DNA of 64,000 nucleotides from Rhodococcus ruber (GTDB lineage Bacteria; Actinomycetota; Actinomycetes; Mycobacteriales; Mycobacteriaceae), in NCBI RefSeq assembly GCF_027270735.1, contig NZ_JAPWIJ010000003.1, positions 1 to 64,000 on the forward strand, in the 5' to 3' direction. Within the stretch, counting starts at the first letter, position 1; each line of letters opens with the position of its first letter. This document shows, piece after piece, positions 34,787 to 44,375 of this stretch. The notes under the pieces were generated by a model. The model was not told the DNA's origin. It worked only from the letters and a program-made list of their open reading frames with translations, and ran no database searches. The translations under genes and the position numbers were made by a program.

Positions 34787-37509
34787 CACCGCACCCCGTT
34801 CGCAGTTCGAATGTTCGAGCTACCCCACAGCGGCTGCGTGCCTCCCGGCAACGACATGTGCGTCGCGAGGACCACGCGGGACAGCTCCTCGAGGGAATCG
34901 TGGATGCCGTCCACCAACTCGATCAGGTCGACCCGGCGACCGTTGACGTCGACCGATTCCAGATCGCCCGGGTCCACACGCCGCAACCGCACCCGCATCT
35001 GCTCGACCAGTTGCTCGGGCCGTGACGTACCCGAGGCGTCGGGCAGCGATCCGAGGTCGTCGCGCAGACGATCGAGCTGATACACCAACGCTCGCGGATT
35101 TCCCTCGTCGAACAGCAGCAGCTGCGCAACCGCTGCCGGACGTGCTCGGCCGCTGTTGCGTCGGCGATAGATCACCGAGGACTCGGCCGCCGACAACACC
35201 GAATCGATGACGGCCTGTTCCGTGGACGGAGTGAGGGCGTGGCTCAGTGTTGCCGACAGCAGCGCTGTCAGTTGCAGACCACGTTCGATCCGTTTGCCCG
35301 CGTCCATCAGGTACCAGCCGGCATCTCGAACCATCGACTCCGACGCCAATCCGGACACCGCGAGCAGACCCCGCAGCACGCTCGACTGCGACGCGGCCAG
35401 TTGGGCACCGTTGTTGACCGAGGATTCCGCCAATTCTTCGAGCGCGGTGTCGATGCGGTTGAGCACCGCCCAGGTGTCGTTCGAGAGCTGATCGCGTACC
35501 GCGCGCGCCGCCTGCTGCATTCGATCCACCGATTGCGCCAGCGATCCGAGGCGTGCCGCCGACAGCATCAACGAACGCATTTCGACGATCGCGTCGGCAC
35601 GGGTCTTCTCGTCGAGGAAACCCGGTCCGGTCCGCGAGACCTTGGTGACCGCCTCGAGGAGGATCGGCAGACTCTCGCTGCCCTCCAACCACGGCATCGA
35701 ACGGTAGTCCTGATTGCGCTCGCGCGCCGCGATCAGCAGGCGAGTCATGTCCTCGGCACGCTCGGTGTAGCGACCGAACCAGAACAGATCGCCCAGCACA
35801 CGTGGTGAGCTGACCACATCGACGTTGGACGCGGCGTACTGCGGCAACTCCTCCACCGTCGCGGGCGGGGTGTGCGGCGCAGAATCGGCCGGCGTGACCC
35901 GTTCCAGCGACTTCACCCAGACATCCTTCGAGGCCACCGTGATGAGCGGATCGGTGACCGGAGCCGTGATCACCACCTGCCCCAGCCCACCGCGCATCGG
36001 GGTGTACCCACCGCGCTGCGCGACCGTGAACAGCCTCATCCCCACTTGCGCGGGAGCCACCGCCAAGTGCTCTCCCGCTCCCCCGCCGATCGACGAACCG
36101 ACCGGAGCCAACGAGAATTCCGGTACTTCCTGACCGGTCCACTTCCAGGGCTCGGCAACGATCCGATCCCACAAGTCGCGAGCTCCGGCATCAGTGAGAT
36201 CGTGTCCCACCACAGTGCGACGCGACGTGGTCGACCGCAGCACCAGCGAACGCAGTCGAGTGCCGATGTGCGAGAGCTGATTCGGGTCACCGCCCCAATA
36301 GGTGGCAACCGAACCGAGTATCGAATCCTCGTCCAGTAGTGCCCTGCTCAGCGCAGGTAGCAGCGGAGCCAGAGCCGGATTCTCCAATACCCCGCTGCCG
36401 AGGGTGTTGACCACACTGACAGCACCCCGCCGCAGCACCTCGACCAGGCCCACCACACCCAGATGCGAATCCGGGCGCAAGTCCAATGGATCGGCGAACT
36501 CGGCGTCCACTCGACGAAGCACCACATCGACCTTGCGGAGCTTGCCGAGAGACCGCATCCACAGGCAGCCGTCCCGAACGACGAGATCGGCGTTCTCTAC
36601 CAGCGGGAAGCCGAGAACCGTTGCGAGATACGCCTGATCGAACGCAGTCTCGGAATGCGAACCGGGGCTCAGTACAACCACCACCGGATCCTCGGCGGAT
36701 GCGGGCGCAGCGTCGCGCAGTGCCAACCGCACCGCACGCGCGAACGTCGACAGCGGCCTCGGGTTGCTCTCCTGGAACAGCTCGGGCATTGCTCGCGACA
36801 TCACGCGCCGATCCGCGAGCGCATACCCCACGCCGGACGGTGCCTGAGTTCGGTCGGCCACGACCTGGAATCGACCGTCCGAGCCGCGGGCGACATCGGC
36901 GGCATGCATGAACAATTGATGCGGACCCGGGATGGTGATCGCATGCGCCGTCCGCAGATAGCCGGGGTTGCCGAAGATCAGCTCCGGCGGGATCAGCCCC
37001 CGCCGAACGGTCTCCTGGGCACCGTAGATGTCGGTGAGCACCGCGTCGAGCAACATCGAGCGCTGAACCAAGCCGGCTTCCAGACGGTCCCACTCGTCGG
37101 CCGCGATCACCAACGGAACGCTGTCCAAGCCCCACCGCACGGCACTGGGCACAGCCTCGGAACCGCCGGTCGGAATGGGGTTGTACGTGATGCCGTGGTC
37201 GTCGACGAGTCGGCTGACCCGTGACTGCAGGGTCTGCATGGCCCCCGAACCGGCCTCGCGCATCCCGTCGATCAACCCCGCCCAATGCGGACGGACGTTG
37301 TCGTCGGCATCGAGCATCTCGTCGAAACGATCTGCTCGACCGACCACGGCCTCACGTCGACCCCGATAAGCAAGCCAGGGCGACCCGGCTGTAATGGAAA
37401 CTTCCTCGCTCCGGCCGGCATCACCCGTGACAGGTTCGTTCCGGCCGGCTCCACCCGTCACAGGTTCGTTCCGGCCGGCTCCACTCAGGGCAGTATCTAC
37501 GGGCACCAT
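34786..37509 (-). CDS. Circularly permuted ATP-grasp fused to an alpha-E domain
   Basis: A 907-residue protein. After ~40 low-complexity residues carrying 10-residue repeats comes a circularly permuted ATP-grasp region (about residues 70-530, with TYNPIPTGGSEAVPSAVRWGLDSVPLV, GLIPPELIFGNPGYLR and VVVVLSPGSHSETAFDQAYLA). From about residue 570 to the end lies the helical alpha-E domain (LGDLFWFGRYTERAEDMTRLL, LNRIDTALEELAESS). In many bacteria the two are separate adjacent genes; here they are one chain, as in M. tuberculosis Rv2567. Comparative studies predict amide- or peptide-bond formation by the ATP-grasp. It lies between two transglutaminase-like genes and overlaps the second. Confidence 0.88.
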   Translation of the reverse strand: MVPVDTALSGAGRNEPVTGGAGRNEPVTGDAGRSEEVSITAGSPWLAYRGRREAVVGRADRFDEMLDADDNVRPHWAGLIDGMREAGSGAMQTLQSRVSRLVDDHGITYNPIPTGGSEAVPSAVRWGLDSVPLVIAADEWDRLEAGLVQRSMLLDAVLTDIYGAQETVRRGLIPPELIFGNPGYLRTAHAITIPGPHQLFMHAADVARGSDGRFQVVADRTQAPSGVGYALADRRVMSRAMPELFQESNPRPLSTFARAVRLALRDAAPASAEDPVVVVLSPGSHSETAFDQAYLATVLGFPLVENADLVVRDGCLWMRSLGKLRKVDVVLRRVDAEFADPLDLRPDSHLGVVGLVEVLRRGAVSVVNTLGSGVLENPALAPLLPALSRALLDEDSILGSVATYWGGDPNQLSHIGTRLRSLVLRSTTSRRTVVGHDLTDAGARDLWDRIVAEPWKWTGQEVPEFSLAPVGSSIGGGAGEHLAVAPAQVGMRLFTVAQRGGYTPMRGGLGQVVITAPVTDPLITVASKDVWVKSLERVTPADSAPHTPPATVEELPQYAASNVDVVSSPRVLGDLFWFGRYTERAEDMTRLLIAARERNQDYRSMPWLEGSESLPILLEAVTKVSRTGPGFLDEKTRADAIVEMRSLMLSAARLGSLAQSVDRMQQAARAVRDQLSNDTWAVLNRIDTALEELAESSVNNGAQLAASQSSVLRGLLAVSGLASESMVRDAGWYLMDAGKRIERGLQLTALLSATLSHALTPSTEQAVIDSVLSAAESSVIYRRRNSGRARPAAVAQLLLFDEGNPRALVYQLDRLRDDLGSLPDASGTSRPEQLVEQMRVRLRRVDPGDLESVDVNGRRVDLIELVDGIHDSLEELSRVVLATHMSLPGGTQPLWGSSNIRTANGVR
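37401..37484. repeat. 30-base tandem repeats inside the ATP-grasp/alpha-E gene
   Basis: A 24-base core (CAGGTTCGTTCCGGCCGGCT + CCAC) occurs twice with a 30-base period, at 37431-37454 and 37461-37484, and a degenerate third copy precedes it. On the minus strand it encodes GAGRNEPVTG twice, followed by DAGRSEEVSI. The period is a multiple of three, so copy-number change would keep the frame. Confidence 0.8.
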
Positions 37510-37550
37510 CGAGCCGCTGTTCCTTCCGTCGGTCGATCACCCTCCAACGC

Positions 37551-37578
37551 CGGGTGAGTTCGTGACCGAATTCACCCG
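37551..37578 (-). promoter_or_regulatory. Hairpin between the large transglutaminase and ATP-grasp genes
   Basis: A 12-base stem (CGGGTGAGTTCG with CGAATTCACCCG; one G-T pair) and a 4-base loop sit in the 125-base gap between the two genes. No U tract follows on the coding strand, so it is more likely an mRNA stability or attenuation element than a full terminator. Nothing else in this gap is recognisable. Confidence 0.45.
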
Positions 37579-37634
37579 AAGTGCGTCGGACCGAGATCGC
37601 TACCGGTCGACTCGTTCTGTTGTGCAGGTACGCG

Positions 37635-40600
37635 TCAGGGCGTGTGAACTCCTGTTCGGCGCAGGTCCAACATGCCGGGAGCACTCACATCGATCGCCTG
37701 CCGAGCGTGCATCTCGAGCAATCTTGCTACGTCCACCTTCCCCGAGGTGAACCCACCCTCCTCGAAGCGGCCGTTACGGCGTGCTTCGGCCTCGACGGAG
37801 TTGACGGGTGGACCGTCGTACGACCTCCCGCCCGGGTGAACGACGTGGTACGAGCAACCGCCCACCGCGCGTCCGGTCTGCATCTCCACGAGATCGAAAC
37901 GCAGCGGACTCTGTACCTCGATCGTCGGGTGCAGAGCGCTCGGCGGCTGCCATGCGCGATACCGCACCCCAGCGACCTGAACGTCTTGGCGATCGGTGCG
38001 CAGCAGCGGCACCGGCACCCCGTTGCACGTCAACAGGTATCGACCCGCATCGGCTCCGGCGACCTGAACCTGGATTCGCTCCACCGAGGAGTCCACGTAC
38101 CGCGCGGTCCCCGAGGACGTCGATTCTTCGCCGAGGGTGTTCCACGGCTCGATCGCACCGCGTAGTTCGATCTCGGCGTCGCCGACCACGGTGGTTCCGA
38201 TCCGCGGGAAACGGAATTCGGTGAACGGATCGAGCCAGCTGGTGTCGAACTCGATTCCGTGCTCACGGAGGTCCTCGACCACGCGGCCGATGTCGTTGAT
38301 GACGAAGTGCGGCAGCATGTACCGCCCGTGCAGGTTCGCACCGTGCCGAATGAGAGGTGCCTGGAGCGGGGTGTCCCAGAACCGCGAGACCATCGAGCGC
38401 ACGAGCAGTGACTGCACCATTGCCATCTGATGATGGGGCGGCATCTCGAACCCGCGCAGCTCGAGCAATCCCAGTCGGCCCCGAGTGGAGTCAGGGCTGT
38501 AGAGCTTGTCTATGCAGAACTCGGCCCGGTGCGTGTTCCCGGTGATGTCGGTGAGCAGGTGACGCAGCGCCCGATCCACCACCCAGGGCGACGCGGATCG
38601 ATCTCCGTCGGTCAGTCGCCTGATCTCGCTGAACGCAACCTCGAGTTCGTAGAGCGATTCCTCGCGACCCTCGTCGGCACGAGGTGCCTGCGACGTGGTT
38701 CCGATGAATCGTCCCGAGAACAGGTACGACAACGACGGGTGACGCTGCCAATGCGTCAGCAGCGACACCAGTAAGTCCGGTCGACGGAGCACCGGCGAGT
38801 CCACGGGTGTGACCCCGCCCAGGGTGATGTGGTTGCCACCCCCGGTTCCGCGAGTAGTGCCGTCGTTGTCGAATCCTTCGGTACTCAACCGGGATTTACG
38901 TGCCTCGAGGTAGAGGCGTTCCATGAGCTCGTTCTGTTCGGCCCATGAGGACGTCGGTTGAACGTTGACCTCGATCACACCGGGATCCGGTGTAACGGTC
39001 AAGGTTTGAATGCGCGGATCCGACGGCGGACCGTAACCCTCGATGACGACCGGCGTGTCGATGGTCGAGGCCGCGTGCTCGACGCGCGAGACGAGGTCGA
39101 CGAAATCGTCCAAACGATCCATCGGCGGCATGAACACGTGCAGAACGCCGTCGCGGACCTCGGCGACCAACGCGGTCACGGCCGTGCCGCCTACCCCGGA
39201 CGTCTCGTTCACCAACTGCGCGTACCGCGACTCGGCCGGATTCACCGCACGAGGCGGTTGCTGCGTCAGTTGTCGAATGGGTAGATCGGGGGTCGGCGCG
39301 GTGGGATCGGACGGGTTCTCGACCGGACCACCGTCCCAGGAGATCGCGCGGAGCGGCAACCGTAGACCGGCGGGAGAGTCGCCCTCCAGCAGCACGATTC
39401 GGCCTCGGCGCAACTTCCAGTCCGAGCTCTCCCAGCCGGAGCCGTCCTCGGTGCGAGATATCGGCAACACGAACGCCGCAGGCTCGTCCGTGCTGGTATC
39501 GAGCCGCTCGAGCAGTTGTTTTCTGGCGTCCGCTGAATCGGCTCCAGGTTCGAGATCCTCGTCGTCGGCGGGCGGGTCACCGTAGGGCTGACGAACCAGG
39601 TCCAACAGTTTCACCAGCGGGTCCTCGTATGCGGGACGTGCTTGTGAGGCAGGCAGTCCGAGCGCCTTGACCAACTCGTCGATCAATTCCTGCGATGCAG
39701 AGTTGTGCACCGGCTCCGGGCGAAGGTCCTCGGCCAACCATGGATCTGCGATCAGATCGGAATCGTGCCACAGGGCTTGGCCGTCGGTGCGCCAGAACAA
39801 TCCCACCTGCCACCGTGGCAGCGGCTCGCCGGGGTACCACTTGCCCTGACTGCGCTGAACCAGTCCGTCCGGTGCGTAGATTGTCCGAAGGCGTTCGGCC
39901 AGGACACTGGCCAGCTTTCGCTTGTGTGGGCCGTCGGCTGTGGTGTTCCACTCCGGGGCTTCCTGATTCTCGATGGCGACGAACGTCGGCTCACCGCCGA
40001 CCGTCAACCGGATGTCCTGATCGTGCATCCGCTTGTCGATCTTCTCCGCCGTGACCTTGATCGATTCCCACTGATCGGCCGTGTACGGCAACGTCGTTCG
40101 TGGATCCTCGTGCACGCGGACGACGGTGTTCGAGAAATCGAGTTCGGCCTTGCACTTGCTCGTCGCACCGGAGATCGCAGCGGCCGTGGACGGGTGCGGC
40201 GTCGCCGACAGTGGGATGTGCCCTTCGCCCGCGAACAGACCCGACGTCGGATCCATCCCGACCCAGCCCGCCCCGGGCAGATACACCTCGGTCCACGCGT
40301 GCAGATCGGTGAAGTCCTCGACAGGACCGGACGGACCGTCCAACGACTTGACGTCCGAGGACAACTGAACGAGGTAGCCGGAGACGAAACGCGCGGCAAG
40401 ACCCATCTGGCGCAGTACCGACACCAGTAACCATGCCGAGTCACGGCACGACCCCACAGCGGACGTCAGCGTCAGATCGGGCGTCTGCACCCCGGGTTCC
40501 ATCCGCACGGAGTACCCGACGTCACCCATGACGGCCTGGTTGGCCATGACGAGAAAGTCGATGGTGCGCAACGACTCTCCACGTTCGACGACGGCTGCCT

Positions 40601-41024
40601 GCAGTTTCTCCACCCAGGCCGAGACCACCGGACCGGGACCCGAGCCGGCCTTGCCCTCGTCCACCGGACGCAGGTACGGCTCCAGATCAGGAAGGTCGTG
40701 CTCTTCGTACGCGAATCCGAAGTGCTCCGCCCATTCTTCGACGAAGAAGTCCAGCGGGTTGATCGACGCCATGTCTGCGACGAGTCCGACCGTGATCGAC
40801 AGATGGTCGGTGCGCTCGGGAAACACCACCCGAGCAAGAAAGTTGCCGAAAACGTCCTGCTGCCAGTTGACGAAGTGTTCTGCTGGTTCGATTTTCAGCG
40901 AATACGCCTCGATCGGTGTGCGCGAATGTGGCGCGGGGCGCAACCGGATTTCATGCGGAAAGATCTTGACAGTGCGGTCGAACTGGTAGCTGGTGCGGTG
41001 TTCGAGTGCAACCTTGATGCCCAC
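37635..41024 (-). CDS. Large transglutaminase-like protein with DUF2126 domain
   Basis: A 1129-residue protein. Residues ~1-90 are the transglutaminase-like N domain (IKVALEHRTSYQFDRTVKIFPHEIRLRPAPHSRTP). The catalytic core follows, with Cys193 (AVGSCRDSAWLLV), His242 (FTDLHAWTEVYLPG) and Asp258 (VGMDPTSGLFAGEGH). From about residue 300 to the C-terminus is the large DUF2126 region (RLTVGGEPTFVAIENQEAPEWN, GKWYPGEPLPRWQ, GGGNHITLGG, LLELRGFEMPPHHQM), which resembles glutamine-synthetase-like amidoligase domains in published comparisons. It is equivalent to Rv2566. The GTG start has GAGGGG six bases upstream. It is the first gene of the cluster. No signal peptide is seen. Confidence 0.9.
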   Translation of the reverse strand: MGIKVALEHRTSYQFDRTVKIFPHEIRLRPAPHSRTPIEAYSLKIEPAEHFVNWQQDVFGNFLARVVFPERTDHLSITVGLVADMASINPLDFFVEEWAEHFGFAYEEHDLPDLEPYLRPVDEGKAGSGPGPVVSAWVEKLQAAVVERGESLRTIDFLVMANQAVMGDVGYSVRMEPGVQTPDLTLTSAVGSCRDSAWLLVSVLRQMGLAARFVSGYLVQLSSDVKSLDGPSGPVEDFTDLHAWTEVYLPGAGWVGMDPTSGLFAGEGHIPLSATPHPSTAAAISGATSKCKAELDFSNTVVRVHEDPRTTLPYTADQWESIKVTAEKIDKRMHDQDIRLTVGGEPTFVAIENQEAPEWNTTADGPHKRKLASVLAERLRTIYAPDGLVQRSQGKWYPGEPLPRWQVGLFWRTDGQALWHDSDLIADPWLAEDLRPEPVHNSASQELIDELVKALGLPASQARPAYEDPLVKLLDLVRQPYGDPPADDEDLEPGADSADARKQLLERLDTSTDEPAAFVLPISRTEDGSGWESSDWKLRRGRIVLLEGDSPAGLRLPLRAISWDGGPVENPSDPTAPTPDLPIRQLTQQPPRAVNPAESRYAQLVNETSGVGGTAVTALVAEVRDGVLHVFMPPMDRLDDFVDLVSRVEHAASTIDTPVVIEGYGPPSDPRIQTLTVTPDPGVIEVNVQPTSSWAEQNELMERLYLEARKSRLSTEGFDNDGTTRGTGGGNHITLGGVTPVDSPVLRRPDLLVSLLTHWQRHPSLSYLFSGRFIGTTSQAPRADEGREESLYELEVAFSEIRRLTDGDRSASPWVVDRALRHLLTDITGNTHRAEFCIDKLYSPDSTRGRLGLLELRGFEMPPHHQMAMVQSLLVRSMVSRFWDTPLQAPLIRHGANLHGRYMLPHFVINDIGRVVEDLREHGIEFDTSWLDPFTEFRFPRIGTTVVGDAEIELRGAIEPWNTLGEESTSSGTARYVDSSVERIQVQVAGADAGRYLLTCNGVPVPLLRTDRQDVQVAGVRYRAWQPPSALHPTIEVQSPLRFDLVEMQTGRAVGGCSYHVVHPGGRSYDGPPVNSVEAEARRNGRFEEGGFTSGKVDVARLLEMHARQAIDVSAPGMLDLRRTGVHTP

Positions 41025-41166
41025 GGCGAGCCCCTCGTGATAGTCCCGGTATGGGTGGAACACACAACCCTAGTAGGGCCGCGCCGGGTGCGCTCGGCAA
41101 GAATTCGCGATCGGTGCACGCGGGCCGGAACATTTCGGACCCCCGCACCGTCCCACTGTCGACGCC

Positions 41167-41195
41167 TTGACACACAGAACTGTCTACGGTTCGCT
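41167..41195 (+). promoter_or_regulatory. Possible promoter of the Pro/Gly-rich membrane protein gene
   Basis: A perfect TTGACA box at 41167-41172 is followed 17 bases later by TTCGCT, a poor -10. TACGGT at a shorter spacing is an alternative. Transcription would enter the plus-strand gene starting at 41255. The rest of the 230-base divergent region shows only a short palindrome, CCCTAGTAGGG, at 41068-41078. Confidence 0.3.
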
Positions 41196-41254
41196 CAGCT
41201 TCGAAAATACGGACGAATCGTCGACGTACTTCGCAAGACACTGAAGGGTAAAAC

Positions 41255-42325
41255 GTGAGTGAAAACCCGCCCAATGGACCGCAATACGGTGGCGACCCCA
41301 ATCCGGACCAGCCGGACCTGAACAAACCGCACACGCCGGGCAGCGGCTATCCCCCACCCGGCGGCTACCCGCCGCCCGGGAACTACCCACCCCAGGGCGG
41401 CGCACCCGGTGGATATCCCCCACCGCCCGGAAACTACCCACCCCAGGGAGGCGCACCCGGCGGTTACCCCCCGCCTCCCGGTGCCTACCCACCCCCCGGC
41501 GGCGCGCCCGGTGGTTACCCACCCCCCGGCGGCGCGCCCGGTGGTTACCCACCGCCGCCCGGTGCCTACCCACCGCCTCCCGGAAACTACGGAAACTACG
41601 GAAACCAGGGCTACGGGCAAGCACCGATGGCCCCCAATCCCGGACGCCTCGACGTCGGTGCGGCGCTGAGCTACGGCTTCGACAAGTTCAAGGCCAATGT
41701 GGGTCCGTGGCTCGGACTGACCGCCATCGTGCTGGCGGTGGGCGTGGTCGCCTTCGTGATTACGTTCGCGTCGACATTCGCTGCTGCGATGGACGCCGGC
41801 AATCGAGGTGAGACCCTGGACGTCGGTACGTTCTCCATACTGTCGATACTCCTGACCGCCGTCGCCACCTTCGTGGGGTACTTCGTCAACGCGGCTTTCG
41901 TACGCGGAGCGCTGGACGAGACCGTCGGCCCGCAGAAGCCGACGTTCGGCCGGTTCTTCCAACTGACCAATGTGCCTCAGCTCGCCGTCCTGGCCGTGAT
42001 CTGGACCGTGGTCACCGTGGTGCTCGGATTCATCCCTTTCCTGGGAACGCTTCTGCAGATCGTGTTCGGCGTGCTGACAGCCTTCACTCTGACGTTCGCG
42101 CTGGACCGGAACCTGGCCGCGTTCGACGCCATCAAGACGAGCGTCGATCTGGTGGTCAAGAACTTCGGCCCCGTCATCCTGCTGATCCTCGCTCTGGCTG
42201 CGATCAATATCGTCGGCGCCATACCGTGCGGACTAGGGCTGCTGGTGACCGTCCCCGTTTCGGTGATTGCACTGAACTACGCCTACCGCGTGCTGACCGG
42301 TGGGCCGTTGTCCCCCGCACGCTGA
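41255..42325 (+). CDS. Membrane protein with Pro/Gly/Tyr-rich N-terminal repeats (Rv2560-like)
   Basis: A 356-residue protein in two parts. Residues ~1-125 are a low-complexity cytoplasmic tail of GYPPPGGYPPPGNYPPQGGAP-type repeats. The rest has about five membrane helices, including GPWLGLTAIVLAVGVVAFVITF, ILLTAVATFVGYFVNAAFV, VIWTVVTVVLGFIPFLGTLLQIVFG, FGPVILLILALAAINIVGAI and LLVTVPVSVIALNYAY. The fold resembles the DUF975/GlpQ-associated type of integral membrane protein, but no function is known. It starts at GTG with GAAGGGT upstream. It is divergent from the transglutaminase cluster and separated from aspS by a strong terminator. The Pro runs should need EF-P. Confidence 0.82.
   Translation: MSENPPNGPQYGGDPNPDQPDLNKPHTPGSGYPPPGGYPPPGNYPPQGGAPGGYPPPPGNYPPQGGAPGGYPPPPGAYPPPGGAPGGYPPPGGAPGGYPPPPGAYPPPPGNYGNYGNQGYGQAPMAPNPGRLDVGAALSYGFDKFKANVGPWLGLTAIVLAVGVVAFVITFASTFAAAMDAGNRGETLDVGTFSILSILLTAVATFVGYFVNAAFVRGALDETVGPQKPTFGRFFQLTNVPQLAVLAVIWTVVTVVLGFIPFLGTLLQIVFGVLTAFTLTFALDRNLAAFDAIKTSVDLVVKNFGPVILLILALAAINIVGAIPCGLGLLVTVPVSVIALNYAYRVLTGGPLSPAR
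41345..41620 (+). repeat. In-frame Pro/Gly-coding repeats
   Basis: Imperfect repeats of about 15-60 bases encode GGYPPP, GNYPPQGGAP and GAYPPP units. The block GGCGCGCCCGGTGGTTACCC occurs twice within 30 bases, which suggests recent slippage or recombination. Units are multiples of three and keep the frame. It is coding DNA and has no constant spacers. Confidence 0.85.
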
Positions 42326-42341
42326 CGTCACATCGCGACAT

Positions 42342-42386
42342 ACACGAGTGTCCCCGTAACGCTCGGCGTTACGGGGACACTCGTGT
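42342..42386. terminator. Bidirectional terminator with perfect 21-base stem
   Basis: Two perfect 21-base arms (ACACGAGTGTCCCCGTAACG + C and complement) and a 3-base loop lie 16 bases after the membrane-protein stop and 14 bases after the aspS stop on the other strand. There is no long T tract on either side. Position between convergent genes and the flawless stem make it a confident terminator-like element. Confidence 0.8.
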
Positions 42387-42400
42387 TCGAAGGTCGACTG

Positions 42401-44206
42401 TTACGCGTCGACCACGGTCTCGGCCGAAGCTGGAGACGCTTCCTTCTTCTCCGGCTTGAAGTCGACGCCCGATTCCTTGCGTTGCTGCGGGGTGATCGGC
42501 GCGGGCGCGTCGGTCAGCGGGTCAATGCCGCCGCCCGATTTCGGGAATGCAATCACTTCACGGATCGAATCGACACCGGCGAGCAGCGCGGTGATCCGGT
42601 CCCAACCGAAGGCGATTCCGCCATGGGGAGGAGCGCCGTAGCTGAAGGCGTCGAGAAGGAAGCCGAACTTTTCCTGCGCCTCCTCCTTGCCGATACCCAT
42701 GATCGCAAACACTCGTTCCTGAATATCCTTGCGGTGGATACGAATACTGCCGCCGCCGATCTCGTTGCCGTTGCAGACGATGTCGTAGGCGTAGGCCAGA
42801 GCAGACCCGGGATCGGTGTCGAATGTGTCCATCGACTCCGGCTTCGGCGATGTGAACGCGTGGTGCACAGCCGTCCACGCGCCGGATCCGACGGCTACGT
42901 CGCCGCTGGCGGTGGCGTCGGACGTCGGCTCGAACAGCGGGGCATCGACGACCCAGACGAATGCCCAGGCCTTCGGGTCGATCAGGTCGAGCTTGCGGGC
43001 GATCTCGCCGCGGACGGCACCGAGCAGTCCCCGCGAAGCCTTGACGGGTCCTGCGGAGAAGAAGATCGCGTCGCCGTTGTTCGCACCGACATGCGCGGCG
43101 AGGCCGTCCCGTTCCGCGTCGGTCAGGTTCTTCGCGACCGGACCGCCGAGGGTGCCGTCCTCACCGACCAGCACGTAGGCAAGGCCTTTGTGCCCACGCT
43201 GCTTGGCGAATTCCTGCCAGCGGTCCAGTTGCTTGCGGGGCTGAGACGCGCCACCGGGCATGACGACCGCGCCGACGTAGGGAGCCTGGAACACTCGGAA
43301 GGTGGTCTCGGAGAAGAAGTCCGTGCATTCGACCAACTCGATGTCGAATCGCAGGTCCGGCTTGTCGGAACCGTAGCGCCGCATCGCCTCGGCGTAGGTG
43401 ATCCGCGGAATCGGCGCGGTGAAGTAGTGCCCGACGAGCTTCCACAGCGACGCCAGAATCTCCTCGGCCAGCAGGATGACGTCGTCCTGGGTGACGAAGC
43501 TCATCTCGACGTCGAGCTGAGTGAACTCGGGTTGACGATCGGCACGGAAATCTTCGTCTCGGTAGCACCGGGCGATCTGGTAGTACCGCTCGATACCACC
43601 GACCATCAGCAGCTGCTTGAACAGCTGCGGGCTCTGTGGCAGAGCGTAGAAACTGCCCGGCTGCAGACGTGCGGGAACGAGGAAGTCGCGTGCGCCTTCG
43701 GGAGTGGAACGCGTCAGCGTCGGGGTCTCGACCTCCACGAACTCGTGGTGTGCAAGAACCGATCGGGCGGCGGCATTGACGTGCGAACGCAGCCGAATGG
43801 CGTGGCCGGGGCCCTCACGTCGCAGGTCGAGGTACCGGTACTTGAGCCGCGCCTCCTCGCCGGGCTGATCGTCGAGTTGGAACGGCAGCGGTGCGGCCTC
43901 GGACAAGACCTCGATCTCGGAGGCCTCGACCTCGATGGCACCGGTGGGGATCTCGTAGTTTGCGTTGCCCTCGGGGCGACCCTCGACCTTGCCGGTCACC
44001 TTCACCACGTACTCGGCACGCAGTCGGTGTGCCTGCTCGAGTGCTGCTCCCTCGCGGAAGACGACCTGGGACACACCGGAGGCGTCACGAAGGTCGATGA
44101 AGATGACGCCGCCGTGATCGCGTCGACGGGCCACCCATCCCGTCAGCGTCACGGTTCGGTCGACGTGCTCGGGGCGTAATGAGCCGGCGAGGTGGGTGCG
44201 CAGCAC
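42401..44206 (-). CDS. aspS: Aspartyl-tRNA synthetase
   Basis: A 601-residue class IIb synthetase of bacterial type. The OB-fold anticodon domain comes first ([23 protein letters not shown]), then the catalytic motifs [20 protein letters not shown] and [16 protein letters not shown], with the bacterial insertion domain between. The C-terminus ends in an acidic/Ala tail. The start is GTG giving LRTHLAGSL, with AAAGGA five bases upstream. Many actinobacterial enzymes also charge tRNA-Asn; whether this one does cannot be told here. Confidence 0.96.
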   Translation of the reverse strand: MLRTHLAGSLRPEHVDRTVTLTGWVARRRDHGGVIFIDLRDASGVSQVVFREGAALEQAHRLRAEYVVKVTGKVEGRPEGNANYEIPTGAIEVEASEIEVLSEAAPLPFQLDDQPGEEARLKYRYLDLRREGPGHAIRLRSHVNAAARSVLAHHEFVEVETPTLTRSTPEGARDFLVPARLQPGSFYALPQSPQLFKQLLMVGGIERYYQIARCYRDEDFRADRQPEFTQLDVEMSFVTQDDVILLAEEILASLWKLVGHYFTAPIPRITYAEAMRRYGSDKPDLRFDIELVECTDFFSETTFRVFQAPYVGAVVMPGGASQPRKQLDRWQEFAKQRGHKGLAYVLVGEDGTLGGPVAKNLTDAERDGLAAHVGANNGDAIFFSAGPVKASRGLLGAVRGEIARKLDLIDPKAWAFVWVVDAPLFEPTSDATASGDVAVGSGAWTAVHHAFTSPKPESMDTFDTDPGSALAYAYDIVCNGNEIGGGSIRIHRKDIQERVFAIMGIGKEEAQEKFGFLLDAFSYGAPPHGGIAFGWDRITALLAGVDSIREVIAFPKSGGGIDPLTDAPAPITPQQRKESGVDFKPEKKEASPASAETVVDA

Positions 44207-44375
44207 GGGTGTCCTTTCGAGAAAAATCCGCTGATCGTGTTCTTCGCTACCCGATCCTACGGAGCACATCACCGTAGAAGGAAACGAGATGCCGTCCCGG
44301 CATGCGAAGCTAAGGCCGACAGTGGCGGTATCGGTTCGCATCGCAGATGCGCGCTCGGCGGAGGGGAACTCGGTC

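Noticed and set aside
41345..41620. Repeat block that could be taken for a CRISPR array
   Set aside because: Repeats vary in length, have no unique spacers of constant size, and encode continuous Pro/Gly residues within a gene.
42383..44179. Long open frame (about 598 codons) on the plus strand opposite aspS
   Set aside because: Complete shadow of aspS, with no ribosome site, low-complexity composition and no domain.
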